The notes beneath the pieces are model-generated. The model was not told the origin of the DNA. It saw nothing but the letters and a program-made list of their open reading frames with translations, and made no database searches. This document shows, one piece after another, positions 8,471-17,544 of a stretch of 64,000 nt of DNA; the first letter of the stretch is position 1; the number at the start of each line of letters is the position of its first letter. The translations under genes were made by a program, and so were the position numbers. The stretch is from CAISIP01 sp038326025 (GTDB taxonomy: Bacteria > Pseudomonadota > Gammaproteobacteria > Burkholderiales > Burkholderiaceae_C), in contig JBBQJP010000014.1 in the NCBI GenBank assembly GCA_038326025.1, positions 1-64,000 of the forward strand. The letters run 5' to 3'.

Positions 8471-10180
8471 TCAAGCCGGCACCTCGCTGCCGATCCAGCC
8501 TTTGACGATGCTGGCCACTGCGGCCGGATTCTCCCGGGCCAGCTTGCGTGCATCTTCGAGGCGCAATTCCCCTTCGCTCGGCTCCGCCGGAAGTTTCGTC
8601 GACCCTTTGATCAGCAGCGGTGGCCGTTCGGCCTCGTCGGCCACCAGGGCATCGAGTTGACCGCCCTCTGGTGTTTCGCTGACCGTTTCGACAAGCTTGG
8701 GCTGCGACATCGCCTTGAGGCCTGGTCGCACCAGCCCCAACAGCACCAGCGCCACCAGCAGCACCGTGCCAATCGGCCAGGCCAGGCTACGCGCCAGCTC
8801 CTGCATCTCGGCCTGGCGCCACAGTGGCAACACCACTTCGTCCTGCTTTTCAACCGCGAAGGGTGCGTTCATCAGATTTACCGAGTCGCCGCGCTCCTTG
8901 TTGAATCCAATGGTTTCACGCACCAGTGCGGTCATCTTCTCGATCTGGTCAGCCGTCAATGCGACCGAGGTCACATTACCGCTTTCATCCTTGCTGGATC
9001 GGTGGTTGACCACCACAGCCGCACTCAGGCGACGTACCTGGCCGGTGCTCGAGCGCACCACCCGCACCGTCTTGTCCACCTCGTAGTTGATGATCGACTC
9101 GCGCTTGCCACCGGCTGCAGCCGCGCCCTGCGCTCCGGCGCCCGGCGTACCTGCTGCCGCCAGGGTCTGTGCCGGCGCGTTGATCGGTGCTGTCGCGGCA
9201 CCCGGCGGCTGATTCGTCACGGCACCCGGCACGCCCGAAGGGCCGGCCGGCGCACCGGCACCCGCGCCGGTCTCAACCAGCTGCTGGCTGCGGATGGCGC
9301 TGCTGTCCGGCGTCTGGTTCGGGCGATGCGACTCGGAAGTCGACTGCGTCTGCGAGAAATCGACATCGGCCGTCACCTGGGCGCGCGCATTGCCCTTGCC
9401 CACGATCGGCTCCAGAATATCCAGGATGCGCCGCGTGAAGGACTGCTCGATGCTTTGCGTGTATTGCAGCTGCTCGGCATCGACCCCGCGCGAGTCGCCC
9501 GAGCCGTCGGCCGGTGTGGACAGGAGTTTTCCGGTGTCGTCGAGCACGCTCACGGCCGACGGTGCCAATTCGGGAACACTGGAGGCGACCAAATGCACGA
9601 TGCCGGCAATCTGGGTGCGATCGAGCCCGCGTGCCGGATACAGGCTGACCAACACCGACGCCGAAGGTTTTTGCTGTTCGCGGAAAAATCCGTTCTGGTT
9701 CGGCAACGCCAGATGCACACGCGCACTTTGCACCGACGATAAGGCCTGGATCGATCGGGTCAACTCGCCTTCAAGGCCACGCTGAAACGTCAAACGCTCC
9801 TGAAACTGCGTCATGCCGAAACGATTGGACTCCATCATCTCGAAACCGACCACCGAGCCCTTGGGCAAACCCTGGGAGGCCAGGCGCAACCGGGTATCGT
9901 GCACCTTGTCCGCCGGCACCAGGATGGCCGAGCCGCCCTCCGTGTGCTTGTAGGGAATGTTCATCTGCGACAGCTGGGCGACGATGGCGCCGCCATCCTT
10001 GTCGGCCAGGTTCGCGTACAACACACGCCAATCCGGCTTGCTGCCCATTACGACGCCGGCGATCACGATCGCCAGAATGACAGCCGCGCCGAAAGCCAGC
10101 CGCATGCGCTGGCCGGACTCCAGCCCGGACAGCCGCTGGTTCAGCGTGACAGGTGGGGGTAGCGTGGCAACTGCGTTCAT
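8471..10180 (-). CDS. fliF: Flagellar MS-ring protein FliF
   Basis: FliF forms the membrane/supramembrane ring on which the basal body is built. The start MNAVATLPPP gives 569 residues, the usual length. A frame extension 33 codons upstream reads into the intergenic region and is not supported. There are two transmembrane helices, near residues 30-50 and 455-475. Between them are the ring-building motifs, including YANLADKDGGAIVAQL and LALPNQNGFFREQQKPSASV, and a low-complexity Ala/Gly/Pro loop. The C-terminal tail (LARENPAAVASIVKGWI) binds FliG. It diverges from fliE. Confidence 0.97.
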   Translation of the reverse strand: MNAVATLPPPVTLNQRLSGLESGQRMRLAFGAAVILAIVIAGVVMGSKPDWRVLYANLADKDGGAIVAQLSQMNIPYKHTEGGSAILVPADKVHDTRLRLASQGLPKGSVVGFEMMESNRFGMTQFQERLTFQRGLEGELTRSIQALSSVQSARVHLALPNQNGFFREQQKPSASVLVSLYPARGLDRTQIAGIVHLVASSVPELAPSAVSVLDDTGKLLSTPADGSGDSRGVDAEQLQYTQSIEQSFTRRILDILEPIVGKGNARAQVTADVDFSQTQSTSESHRPNQTPDSSAIRSQQLVETGAGAGAPAGPSGVPGAVTNQPPGAATAPINAPAQTLAAAGTPGAGAQGAAAAGGKRESIINYEVDKTVRVVRSSTGQVRRLSAAVVVNHRSSKDESGNVTSVALTADQIEKMTALVRETIGFNKERGDSVNLMNAPFAVEKQDEVVLPLWRQAEMQELARSLAWPIGTVLLVALVLLGLVRPGLKAMSQPKLVETVSETPEGGQLDALVADEAERPPLLIKGSTKLPAEPSEGELRLEDARKLARENPAAVASIVKGWIGSEVPA

Positions 10181-10355
10181 CGAACCATCCGAAACGGCGT
10201 GGCGCGAGGTCGCACCAACGATGGGGACGATTATTCGTACACAGGCGCCAAACATTAGCCCGATAAGGCCCGCATTCACCCGTCAATTCGATTATTTTCA
10301 GTTGCCGTGCGCCGCTAGGATGCAAGTGTCATGGGGATAGCCCCAGGAGAACACA

Positions 10356-10673
10356 ATGGACCTACGCCTGCCACCCACCAGTTTCCCACTTGGATTGCGC
10401 CCCGCCGCGCTGACACGCCCTGCCGGCGATACGGGCGTGGGCGGTGTGGCGGGCGGTTTCGGCGGTGCCATGAAAAGTGCGCTGACCGAGGTAAGCGCCG
10501 CCCAGAACAACGCCACGAAGATGCAGCGCGCGGTTCAGATGGAGAACCCCACCGTCAGCCTGGAAGACACCATGGTGGCAATCCAGAAGGCCCAGATCGG
10601 CTTTCAGGCCACCTTGCATGTACGCAACCGCATGGTCCAGGCCTATACCGACATCATGAACATGCAGGTCTGA
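10356..10673 (+). CDS. fliE: Flagellar hook-basal body protein FliE
   Basis: FliE joins the MS ring to the proximal rod. The 105-residue product has the family's C-terminal helix with LEDTMVAIQKAQIGFQATLH and RNRMVQAYTDIMNMQV. A clear AGGAG ribosome-binding site lies six bases before the ATG, directly after a small GGGG/CCCC hairpin. The 175 bases shared with divergent fliF must hold both promoters. FliE normally contacts FlgB, which is broken in this window. Confidence 0.95.
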   Translation: MDLRLPPTSFPLGLRPAALTRPAGDTGVGGVAGGFGGAMKSALTEVSAAQNNATKMQRAVQMENPTVSLEDTMVAIQKAQIGFQATLHVRNRMVQAYTDIMNMQV

Positions 10674-10704
10674 CGACGGCCACCGGCCGCGCACACCCGC
10701 CAAC

Positions 10705-11004
10705 TCAGTGCAGCATCTGCTGCAGACCTTCGAATTTCTTCTCGAAATGTGCCATCCAGGGCTCGGCCAGGTAGCGGATCTGGGCGTCGTTGCCCAGGAT
10801 GCGCAACATGATGCCGGACTTCTCCGAACGGTTTTCCTTGGGCAGCTCCTGCGTCGTCGACGCGTAACGCAGTTGCTCGATCAGCACCGCGCAGGTGCCC
10901 TCGAGCCGAACCACGCCGTCCCAGTCGTCGGCCTTGGCCGCGTCGAGCATCTGCAGACTGGCCACTTCGATGGCCCGGTAGTAATCGATCAGTTTCTGGC
11001 TCAT
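10705..11004 (-). CDS. fliT: Flagellar chaperone FliT
   Basis: FliT is the export chaperone for FliD, and in enterics it also antagonises FlhDC. The start MSQKLIDYYRAI gives 99 residues. The product is small and helical, with the C-terminal string RYLAEPWMAHFEKKFEGL. The gene follows fliS by 16 bases and shares its promoter. Sequence conservation in the family is low, so context carries much of the weight. It converges on fliE with a 31-base gap. Confidence 0.85.
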   Translation of the reverse strand: MSQKLIDYYRAIEVASLQMLDAAKADDWDGVVRLEGTCAVLIEQLRYASTTQELPKENRSEKSGIMLRILGNDAQIRYLAEPWMAHFEKKFEGLQQMLH

Positions 11005-11020
11005 CAAAGGCTCCGGGTAT

Positions 11021-11440
11021 TCAAGCTGCCTGCAGGCGTGGCATTGCGGCCTCGCCCATTTGTTTCCATCCGGTCGCAACCGGCTCGATCAGCTTTTGTA
11101 CTTCGGCCAGCGCAGCGTCATCGTTGCGCGCATTGGCCTGGGTCAGTCGCATCACACAGTATTGGTATAGATCATGCAGATTGCCTGCCAGTTCCCCACC
11201 CTGCTCCAGGTTGAGGCTGCCGCGCAGGCCTTCGTCGAGAATGCGCACCGCAATCCCGATCTGTTTACCCTTGGCGCCGATGTCCCCGCGTTGCAGGGCT
11301 CCGCGCGCCGAACCGATGGCCAATTGAAGTCCGTCGAACAACATGCCGACCAGCTGTTGCGGATTGGCCTGGTCGACCTGTGTCTCAACACCAATCTTCC
11401 GGTAAGCGGAAGCGGAGCGTGAACCAACTGAGTTAAACAT
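11021..11440 (-). CDS. fliS: Flagellin chaperone FliS
   Basis: FliS binds the C-terminal helix of flagellin and prevents its polymerisation in the cytoplasm. The start MFNSVGSRSASAYRKI gives 139 residues; an ATG four codons upstream is possible. Hallmarks are VDQANPQQLVGMLFDGLQLAI, here split by a Q-Q pair, and LDEGLRGSLNLEQGGELAGNL. It is followed by fliT. A sigma-28 type promoter lies just upstream, so it is probably a late gene transcribed apart from fliD. Confidence 0.94.
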   Translation of the reverse strand: MFNSVGSRSASAYRKIGVETQVDQANPQQLVGMLFDGLQLAIGSARGALQRGDIGAKGKQIGIAVRILDEGLRGSLNLEQGGELAGNLHDLYQYCVMRLTQANARNDDAALAEVQKLIEPVATGWKQMGEAAMPRLQAA

Positions 11441-11468
11441 GCTGCGATCCAATCTGTGTATGTATTGG

Positions 11469-11495
11469 TTATCGGCAAATCAGGGAGCAACTCAA
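11469..11495 (-). promoter_or_regulatory. Sigma-28 (FliA) type promoter for fliS-fliT
   Basis: On the minus strand the sequence reads TTGAGTTG, 11 bases, then GCCGATAA. The -10 octamer matches the enteric FliA consensus exactly and the spacing is exact; the -35 is partial. It ends about 29 bases before the fliS start codon. Seen directly; activity is inferred. Confidence 0.72.
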
Positions 11496-11640
11496 GTCTA
11501 TTGTGCCGTTTTGATGGGTCCGCGTGGGACCATTTTTCACCGCTTTTCGGCCTCAAGCGGCGCGAGACGGCGCCAGGCTGGTGCGTGCCAAGCCCCACCC
11601 GCCCTTGGCGAGGGCGTGAGCGGAGGCGACTTGGCGCGAC

Positions 11641-13122
11641 TCAGTTCGAGTTGCCGGCGTTGTTCCAGAGCGTGACCTGCTGCGCGACAAACGCATTGAG
11701 CGCCGTCAATTGCGCCATACGTGCATCCAGAGCGCTGTATTGCTTGTTCAGCCGGGCCTCGACCACGGCGGCACGCTCGTTGACCTTCTCCTGCGCATCG
11801 GCATTGCGCTGGATTTCCCGTTGCAACGCGGCTGCCTTGTTGGTCACCGCACCGCTGCTGGCCAACACACCACTGCTCAAAGTATCGAACTTGAGCGCGA
11901 ACCCGTTGGACAGCGGATTGTTGTCGTTGGTCGTGAACAAGCCTTGCAGTGCAGTACCGTTGTTGGCCGCCACGCTCAGCTTGGTGGTGTTGATCACCAT
12001 CGACCCGTCAAGTTGGCGCTCCAGACCGATGTCGGACAGGCGCTGGTAGGCCCCGCCGCCCTGGCTAACCGACGCCGCCATGTTGCGCAGCACCGTCTGC
12101 AGACCCACCACGGACGAATCGCCCTGGAACAAGGCGCCTGTCTTGGTGGCGGTGTCGAATTTGGTCAGTTCGGTGAGTGTCTTGTTGAGCGCGTTGTAGG
12201 CGGTGACGAAGTCGCTCACATTCTTGACAGCGACCGTGACGTCCTCGCTGATGCCCATGGTGGCCGAAGACCGGACCTCGCCTGGCGTGCCGAAGCCCGT
12301 TGTCGTAGTGGCCAGCAGCTTGATCGTGACACCCGGAATATTGTTTTCCAGCGTATTGGTGGCCGATGTCACAGCCAGACCATTAATGCGCGCTTGCGCA
12401 TTCTGGCCGTATTGCACCGGATTGCTGGCCTGCGCCATGCCGAAGGCGCCGGCCTCGGGGTCGAACGCCAGGCGCGACAAGCCGGCTTCGTCGCTCGGTA
12501 AGCCTGCATCGTCGTCAGTCACCTGCATGCGGAAACCCGCTGCCTCGCCGGTGCCCTTGGAGGTCAATACCAGGCGGTCTTGCTGGCCATCGAAAAAGGC
12601 GGTTGCCACGACACCGGCACCCGCGGTGTTGATCTTGGCTGCGATATCGGCCACGGTGTCGGTTGCCAACACCGTCACATCGACGGGACCGGTCGCCGCT
12701 GGCGTGAAGCTGGCACCACCGCCACTCCAGGTGCCCAGTTGCAAGGTCAGCGTGCCGGACCCGACCGGTTGCCCGGTAGCCAATTGCGCCGACGACACCG
12801 ACTGCGTCTGTGCCAGCGCGTCGACATCGAGCGTGAACGAAGTCGCAGCGGTGGTGGACGTCGCGGTGATGGTTGCAGCAGCGGTATTGGACGAACTGGC
12901 GGTGCGGGCACTCCAGGCGCCGGCCGCCGAGATGCGCTTGGCCACGTCGGACAAGGCCGAAAATTCGGACTTGATCTGCGCGAACGCCGACACCTGGGCC
13001 TCAAAAGTGCTGGCTTTGGCCTGCAGCGTTTTGAGCGGCTGCTTTTCGAGCGCCACCAACTGCGAGACGATGCTCTTGACGTCCAGGCCGCTGCCGATAC
13101 CTACCGATGAAATGGTTGCCAT
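11641..13122 (-). CDS. fliD: Filament cap protein FliD
   Basis: FliD (hook-associated protein 2) caps the growing filament and folds incoming flagellin. The start MATISSVGIGSGLDVKSIV is the family's canonical N-terminus and gives 493 residues; a 30-codon upstream extension is rejected. The N-terminal D0 region is followed by a Ser/Thr/Ala-rich outer domain. The C-terminal region is coiled (ALQREIQRNADAQEKVNERA). No flaG lies between it and the flagellin gene. The 200 bases between its stop and fliS hold the fliS promoter. Confidence 0.96.
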   Translation of the reverse strand: MATISSVGIGSGLDVKSIVSQLVALEKQPLKTLQAKASTFEAQVSAFAQIKSEFSALSDVAKRISAAGAWSARTASSSNTAAATITATSTTAATSFTLDVDALAQTQSVSSAQLATGQPVGSGTLTLQLGTWSGGGASFTPAATGPVDVTVLATDTVADIAAKINTAGAGVVATAFFDGQQDRLVLTSKGTGEAAGFRMQVTDDDAGLPSDEAGLSRLAFDPEAGAFGMAQASNPVQYGQNAQARINGLAVTSATNTLENNIPGVTIKLLATTTTGFGTPGEVRSSATMGISEDVTVAVKNVSDFVTAYNALNKTLTELTKFDTATKTGALFQGDSSVVGLQTVLRNMAASVSQGGGAYQRLSDIGLERQLDGSMVINTTKLSVAANNGTALQGLFTTNDNNPLSNGFALKFDTLSSGVLASSGAVTNKAAALQREIQRNADAQEKVNERAAVVEARLNKQYSALDARMAQLTALNAFVAQQVTLWNNAGNSN

Positions 13123-13216
13123 GATGTCGATCTCCTGCCCAAATTGCCGCGTCCTATTATGGTGAATCCGACGCCAGCCAAACCTCCGAAAAGCCCCTGA
13201 TTTCCAGAACACGAAA

Positions 13217-13280
13217 GGCGGTGACCGGCTTATTGCCCGTCACCGCCAGATGAATCTGCCAGGCCCATGACGGGCCTGGC
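13217..13280 (-). terminator. Tandem hairpins between the first flagellin gene and fliD
   Basis: Two perfect 9-base stems lie downstream of the flagellin stop: GCCAGGCCC/GGGCCTGGC with a 5-base loop, then GGCGGTGAC/GTCACCGCC with a 13-base loop. On the minus strand the second is followed by TTTCGTGTT. They probably end the flagellin transcript before fliD. The T tract is weak, so attenuation or 3'-end protection is an alternative. Confidence 0.55.
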
Positions 13281-13306
13281 GTTTTCATTTGCCTACTGCC
13301 GCGTGC

Positions 13307-14830
13307 TTAACGCAGCAGAGCCAACACACCCTGCGGCAACTGGTTGGCCTGGGCCACCATCGCCGTACCGGCCTGTTGCAGGATCTGGGCCCGCGACAGG
13401 TTGGCGGTTTCCTGGGCGAAGTCGGCATCCTGCACACGTGAACGTGATGCAGACAGGTTTTCCGATGTCGTGCTCAGGCTGGCGATCACCGAGTCAAAGC
13501 GGTTCTGGATCGCACCAAAGGTACTGCGCAGCGTGCTGACCGAGGTCAAGGCGGAGTCGACGCGCTCCAGCGTATCGTTTGCCCCGACAACCGTCTTCAC
13601 ATTGATCGAGGCAATTGTCGACGTGTCCTTGGCAATCGTCGTATTCGCGGCCGCGCCGAATCCCAGAATGGCCGCGTTACCCGTGATAACGATATTCTCG
13701 TTTGCTGTCAGGGTCACGGTACCGCCATTCACCGCAGCAGCGACGGTGCCATAAGCGGCCGCGTCGGCAATGGTTGTGCTCAAAGTACCATCACGGAAAA
13801 CCACGCCGTTGACTGTGGAGTTCCCGTCGACTGCGGCAACAATTCCGCCGGCAGCAGCATTACCAAAGGCCTGCGCGATATTGATATCGCGACCGTCGCT
13901 GGCGCTCAGGCGCAAGTTGCCGCCGCTCAACGCTGCGGTGACGCCAGTATTGCTGGTCTGTGCATTGATCGCATCGGTAATCTGCTGCGCACTCAGCACC
14001 CCGGATGCCGCTTGATCGAAGGTAGCAAATACATCCTGGCCATTGATGCGCAAGCTGTATGTATCGGTGGCCGCAGTACCAGTGGTCGCCCCAATAGTGA
14101 ACTCAATGTTGTTGGTTGCCGACGCGGTCAAGCCAGGCACCGCAGCAGCGTTGATGGCTTGCGCCTTCGCAAACGCACTGGTGTTCGATTGGCCTGCGAA
14201 CAGGCCCTGAGTCGCCGGGTTGATAGTCGTCGCCGTGCCGGTACCTACCTTGATCGTGCCAGTGGTGGTCAAATTCGCGTTGGTGACCTCCAAACTCGAT
14301 GTGCCCTTGGCGATCTGCCCGATTGCCGTCGCGCGCATGCTCGTGGTCAAGTTGACGCCAATGGTTTCACCTACATTGGCTCCGACCTGGAATACTGCGC
14401 TGCCAAACGACCCGTCGAGGATTTTCTGGCCGTTGAACGAGGTCTGCGAGGACACCCGGTCAATTTCAGCGATACGCTGCTGCACTTCCTGGTCCAGTGC
14501 TGAACGGTCGGATGCCGAGTTGGTCGAGTTGGCCGACTGCACGGCCAGTTCGCGGATGCGCTGCAAGTTGCTGGTGACTTCAGCCAGCGCGCCCTCGGCC
14601 GTCTGCGCCAGCGAGATGCCGTCGTTCGCGTTGCGCGAAGCCTGGTTCAGGCCACGGATCTGCGTCGTGAAACGCTCCGAGATCGCCAGGCCGGCGGCGT
14701 CGTCCTTGGCGCTGTTGATGCGCAGGCCGGATGACAGGCGCTGCATCGAGGTGGACAACGACATCTGGGATGTAGCCAGGTTGCGCTGTGCGGTGAGTGA
14801 ACTGATGTTCGTATTGATGATCGAGGCCAT
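13307..14830 (-). CDS. fliC: Flagellin, copy 1
   Basis: Flagellin is the filament subunit. The 507-residue product has the conserved N-terminal D0/D1 region (MASIINTNISSLTAQRNL, then SGLRINSAKDDAAGLAISER) and the C-terminal D0 ending LSRAQILQQAGTAMVAQANQ. The middle is variable and includes a Flagellin_IN-like repeat (LRINGQDVFATFDQAASG). There is no Cys or Trp and very little Lys. The neighbouring copy is near-identical at both ends and diverges in the middle. It has its own upstream sigma-28 type site and is probably transcribed alone. Confidence 0.97.
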   Translation of the reverse strand: MASIINTNISSLTAQRNLATSQMSLSTSMQRLSSGLRINSAKDDAAGLAISERFTTQIRGLNQASRNANDGISLAQTAEGALAEVTSNLQRIRELAVQSANSTNSASDRSALDQEVQQRIAEIDRVSSQTSFNGQKILDGSFGSAVFQVGANVGETIGVNLTTSMRATAIGQIAKGTSSLEVTNANLTTTGTIKVGTGTATTINPATQGLFAGQSNTSAFAKAQAINAAAVPGLTASATNNIEFTIGATTGTAATDTYSLRINGQDVFATFDQAASGVLSAQQITDAINAQTSNTGVTAALSGGNLRLSASDGRDINIAQAFGNAAAGGIVAAVDGNSTVNGVVFRDGTLSTTIADAAAYGTVAAAVNGGTVTLTANENIVITGNAAILGFGAAANTTIAKDTSTIASINVKTVVGANDTLERVDSALTSVSTLRSTFGAIQNRFDSVIASLSTTSENLSASRSRVQDADFAQETANLSRAQILQQAGTAMVAQANQLPQGVLALLR

Positions 14831-14881
14831 TTGAAAGCTCCTTTGAAGCGGGACTATTGCGGGTTCACTGCCATTCCGTTT

Positions 14882-14900
14882 GCCGGTTTTTTCTACCGGC
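14882..14900 (-). promoter_or_regulatory. Hairpin in the 5' untranslated region of flagellin copy 1
   Basis: GCCGGT and ACCGGC flank a 7-base A-rich loop on the minus strand, about 50 bases before the start codon and downstream of the predicted transcription start. Such leader hairpins can stabilise flagellin mRNA. That role is inference; the structure is short. Confidence 0.4.
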
Positions 14901-14969
14901 CGCCTAGACCTGCCCGAACCCCTGTTCTGTTGCTGGCCGACGAGTCCGAATCGGAACCCGTTGGGTTTG

Positions 14970-14997
14970 TCTTCGGCGCAATCCCATCTGAACTTGA
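14970..14997 (-). promoter_or_regulatory. Sigma-28 type promoter for flagellin copy 1
   Basis: The minus strand reads TCAAGTTC, 12 bases, then GCCGAAGA, close to the TCAAGTTT-N11-GCCGATAG site before flgM. The transcript would carry a leader of about 130 bases including the short hairpin. The rest of the 385-base gap between the two flagellin genes holds the terminator of copy 2 and nothing else I recognise. Confidence 0.6.
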
Positions 14998-15135
14998 GAA
15001 AAATCCGCCTTATTCGCCCCTGATCGCCGTTTACTTGTGCACAAAATCACTTGACACGCCACACAAGCGCGACTCCTCCATACGTTTAACGGCACATGGC
15101 CGGAAAACTTGAGCGTGCGCACCGCGCCCAAACGT

Positions 15136-15167
15136 AAAAACCCCCGACCGGCAAAACCGATCGGGGG
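15136..15167 (-). terminator. Intrinsic terminator of flagellin copy 2
   Basis: On the minus strand an 11-base stem with one mismatch (CCCCCGATCGG pairing with CCGGTCGGGGG) and a TTTTG loop is followed at once by TTTTT. This is a textbook rho-independent terminator about 50 bases after the stop codon of copy 2. The two flagellin genes are therefore probably separate transcripts. Confidence 0.88.
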
Positions 15168-15215
15168 CTCAAAGTGGCGTGTTCGAGTCACCGCCGATTG
15201 GCGACGGCCAAAAAA

Positions 15216-16724
15216 TTACTGACGCAAGAGTGCCAGCACGCCCTGCGGCAACTGGTTGGCCTGCGCCACCATGGCGGTGCCGGCCTGCTGCAGGATCTGG
15301 GCGCGCGACAGATTTGCGGTTTCCATGGCGAAGTCCGCGTCCTGGATACGACTGCGCGACGCCGTCAGATTTTCGGACGTGGTTGTGAGGTTCGCGATAA
15401 CCGATTCAAAACGATTCTGGATAGCGCCAAAGGTGCTGCGCAAGCCGGCGACGGCCGTCAAGGATGCGTCGACGCGCTGCAGCGCGTCATTGGATGCTGC
15501 AATAGTCCGGACGTTGACCGACGCCAATGTGGTTGTGTCCTTAGCAATCGTGGTGTTAGCCGCGGAAAAACCAAGCGCAAGGCCATCGCCCGTGATGATG
15601 ATGTTTTCCGAAGCCGCCAGGTTGATGGTGCCTCCATTCACTGCACCGGGGACAATGCTGTACGCATCCGCGTCCGTGAGAATGGCCGTCAATGTGCCAT
15701 CACGGAAATCGACACCATTGAACGGCGTGGGCCCACCGGAGCCATTCGTGACGCCGCCCGTGCCGCCACCCACCTGGGCAATATTGATGTCCCGTCCATC
15801 TGCGGCACTCAGTCGGACCACGGTTCCGCTGAGCGAGGCGGTCACACCCGTGTTACCCGTCTGGGCATTGATACCGTCGGTAATCTGCTGTGAACTCAGC
15901 GCACCGTTGGCCGCTTGATCAAAGCCCGCAAAGATGTCCTGGCCGTTGATGCGTAGACTAAATGCGGCCGCCCCCGTCGTCGCGCCAATGCCGAACTGCA
16001 CATTGTTGGTGGCCGATGCCGCAAGGCCGGATACACCGGCGGCGTTAATCGCGGCCGCCTTGGCAAATGCACTGCCCACCGACTGGCCCGGAGCCAGCCC
16101 TTGGGTGGCCAGGTTGATCTGCGTTGCTGCGCCTGAACCGACCTGGATCGTTCCGGTGCCTGACACATTGTTGATATCCACCTCGGTGGTCGAGTCACTA
16201 CGCGCAATCTGACCCATCGCGGCCGTTCGCATGCTGGTGTTCAGCGAAAGCGCAATCGTGTCGCCGACGTTGGCACCCACCTGGAAGGTCGAGTTACCAA
16301 ACGATCCATCCAGGAGCTTGAGCCCGTTGAACGAGGTTTGCGTCGATACCCGATCAATCTCCGCCAAGCGTTGCTGCACTTCCTGATCAAGCGCCGCGCG
16401 GTCCGAAACCGAGTTGGTCGAGTTGGCCGACTGCACGGCAAGTTCCCGGATACGCTGCAGATTGCTGGACAACTCGGCCAGCGCACCCTCTGCAGTCTGC
16501 GCCAGGGAGATGCCATCATTCGCATTCCGCGCCGCCTGGTTCAGGCCGCGGATCTGCGTGGTGAATCGCTCCGTGATGGCCAAGCCGGCTGCATCGTCTT
16601 TCGCGCTGTTGATGCGCAGTCCGGATGACAGTCGCTGCATGGACGTCGACAGCGACGTCTGGCTCGCGGCCAGGTTGCGTTGCGCGTTGAGCGATGCGAT
16701 GTTGGTATTGATGATCGAAGCCAT
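15216..16724 (-). CDS. fliC: Flagellin, copy 2
   Basis: This is a second flagellin of 502 residues with the same D0/D1 ends as copy 1 (MASIINTNIASLNAQRNL at the start, AQANQLPQGVLALLRQ at the end) and a different central part. It contains a Flagellin_IN-like stretch, LRINGQDIFAGFDQAANG. I count only four lysines and no Cys, Trp or His. Tandem copies probably arose by duplication and may give mixed or alternative filaments. It ends in a strong terminator. I found no convincing sigma-28 site upstream. Confidence 0.97.
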   Translation of the reverse strand: MASIINTNIASLNAQRNLAASQTSLSTSMQRLSSGLRINSAKDDAAGLAITERFTTQIRGLNQAARNANDGISLAQTAEGALAELSSNLQRIRELAVQSANSTNSVSDRAALDQEVQQRLAEIDRVSTQTSFNGLKLLDGSFGNSTFQVGANVGDTIALSLNTSMRTAAMGQIARSDSTTEVDINNVSGTGTIQVGSGAATQINLATQGLAPGQSVGSAFAKAAAINAAGVSGLAASATNNVQFGIGATTGAAAFSLRINGQDIFAGFDQAANGALSSQQITDGINAQTGNTGVTASLSGTVVRLSAADGRDINIAQVGGGTGGVTNGSGGPTPFNGVDFRDGTLTAILTDADAYSIVPGAVNGGTINLAASENIIITGDGLALGFSAANTTIAKDTTTLASVNVRTIAASNDALQRVDASLTAVAGLRSTFGAIQNRFESVIANLTTTSENLTASRSRIQDADFAMETANLSRAQILQQAGTAMVAQANQLPQGVLALLRQ

Positions 16725-17167
16725 TTGAAACTCCTGTTAAGCGGAAGCGCCTCTGTGTCTGTTCGAGGCGCCTGGTCCGCCCTGACTATTCAGTGCGGGC
16801 AGCGGACTCTGGTTGCCATTGCGGGCCAACTCGCGGATATCACTTGTTCATTTCATGAGGTACGGGGTGAAGGTTACGGAAACCACCGAGGTCCAAAAGC
16901 CGGATAAGCAACCGGGTTTGCGGACAATTCCGCGCTTAACACCTATCGGGCGGTCGACATGACGCCGATGGCGCGCCGATCAGCAGAACAGGCGGGTTTT
17001 CACCGGCCAGATCGATGGGCTGGACCGCGCATCGTTAGCATTTACCTTACACACCGGGACGCAATGCCTGACACGACACACATCCGTTTGCCGATTCAAG
17101 TTTTTGAACTGCCAATCACAATCGACCCCAGCGATGCAAACCGGCGTCCAAGCCCACAGGAGACCCC
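16725..17167. promoter_or_regulatory. Divergent intergenic region, flagellin copy 2 / flhDC
   Basis: These 443 bases carry no convincing gene and must hold the promoters of flagellin copy 2 and of flhDC. The clearest element is a palindrome, TTCAA-GTTT-TTGAA, at 17095-17108, about 60 bases before the flhD start. It is a possible operator for whatever regulates flhDC. I could not assign a sigma-28 site to the flagellin side. Confidence 0.5.
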
Positions 17168-17494
17168 ATGACAAACGACCAGATCCTTGCCGAGATCAGA
17201 GAAGCCAACCTCACCTATATGATGCTGGCGCAGAACCTGATCCGCTCGGACCGTGCTGAAGCGCTTTTCCGCCTGGGCATGTCCGAGGAGTCCGCCGATC
17301 TGATCGCCGCGTTGTCACCCGCGCAGATTCTCAAGATTGCATCGGGCAATATGTTGTTGTGCCGCTTCCGCGTAGATGACGACATCGTGTGGAACCTGCT
17401 GACCAACCACACCACCAGCAAAGTGAACAACGATGCGACCAGCCGGCTGCATGCCAACATCCTGATGTCGGGGCGATTCGCGGAGAGCCTGTAA
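17168..17494 (+). CDS. flhD: Flagellar master regulator subunit FlhD
   Basis: FlhD forms the FlhD4C2 complex that activates class II flagellar operons with sigma-70. The 108-residue product has the family's IREANLTYMMLAQNLIRSDR region and LSPAQILKIASGNMLLCRFR. It is followed by flhC after 50 bases. Its presence places this bacterium among those with enteric-style control rather than FleQ/sigma-54 control. Confidence 0.96.
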   Translation: MTNDQILAEIREANLTYMMLAQNLIRSDRAEALFRLGMSEESADLIAALSPAQILKIASGNMLLCRFRVDDDIVWNLLTNHTTSKVNNDATSRLHANILMSGRFAESL

Positions 17495-17544
17495 GGCTTT
17501 GCCTGAGACCCGCCGCACCCCAGACACCTGAAGAAAGAAGCACC

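Noticed and set aside
10181..10279. A 33-codon N-terminal extension of fliF
   Set aside because: It runs into the divergent fliE promoter region, and FliF homologues begin near the internal Met used here.
16725..16960. A sigma-28 promoter for flagellin copy 2
   Set aside because: Only partial matches such as CCCGATAG were seen, with no TCAAG/TAAAG element at the right distance.
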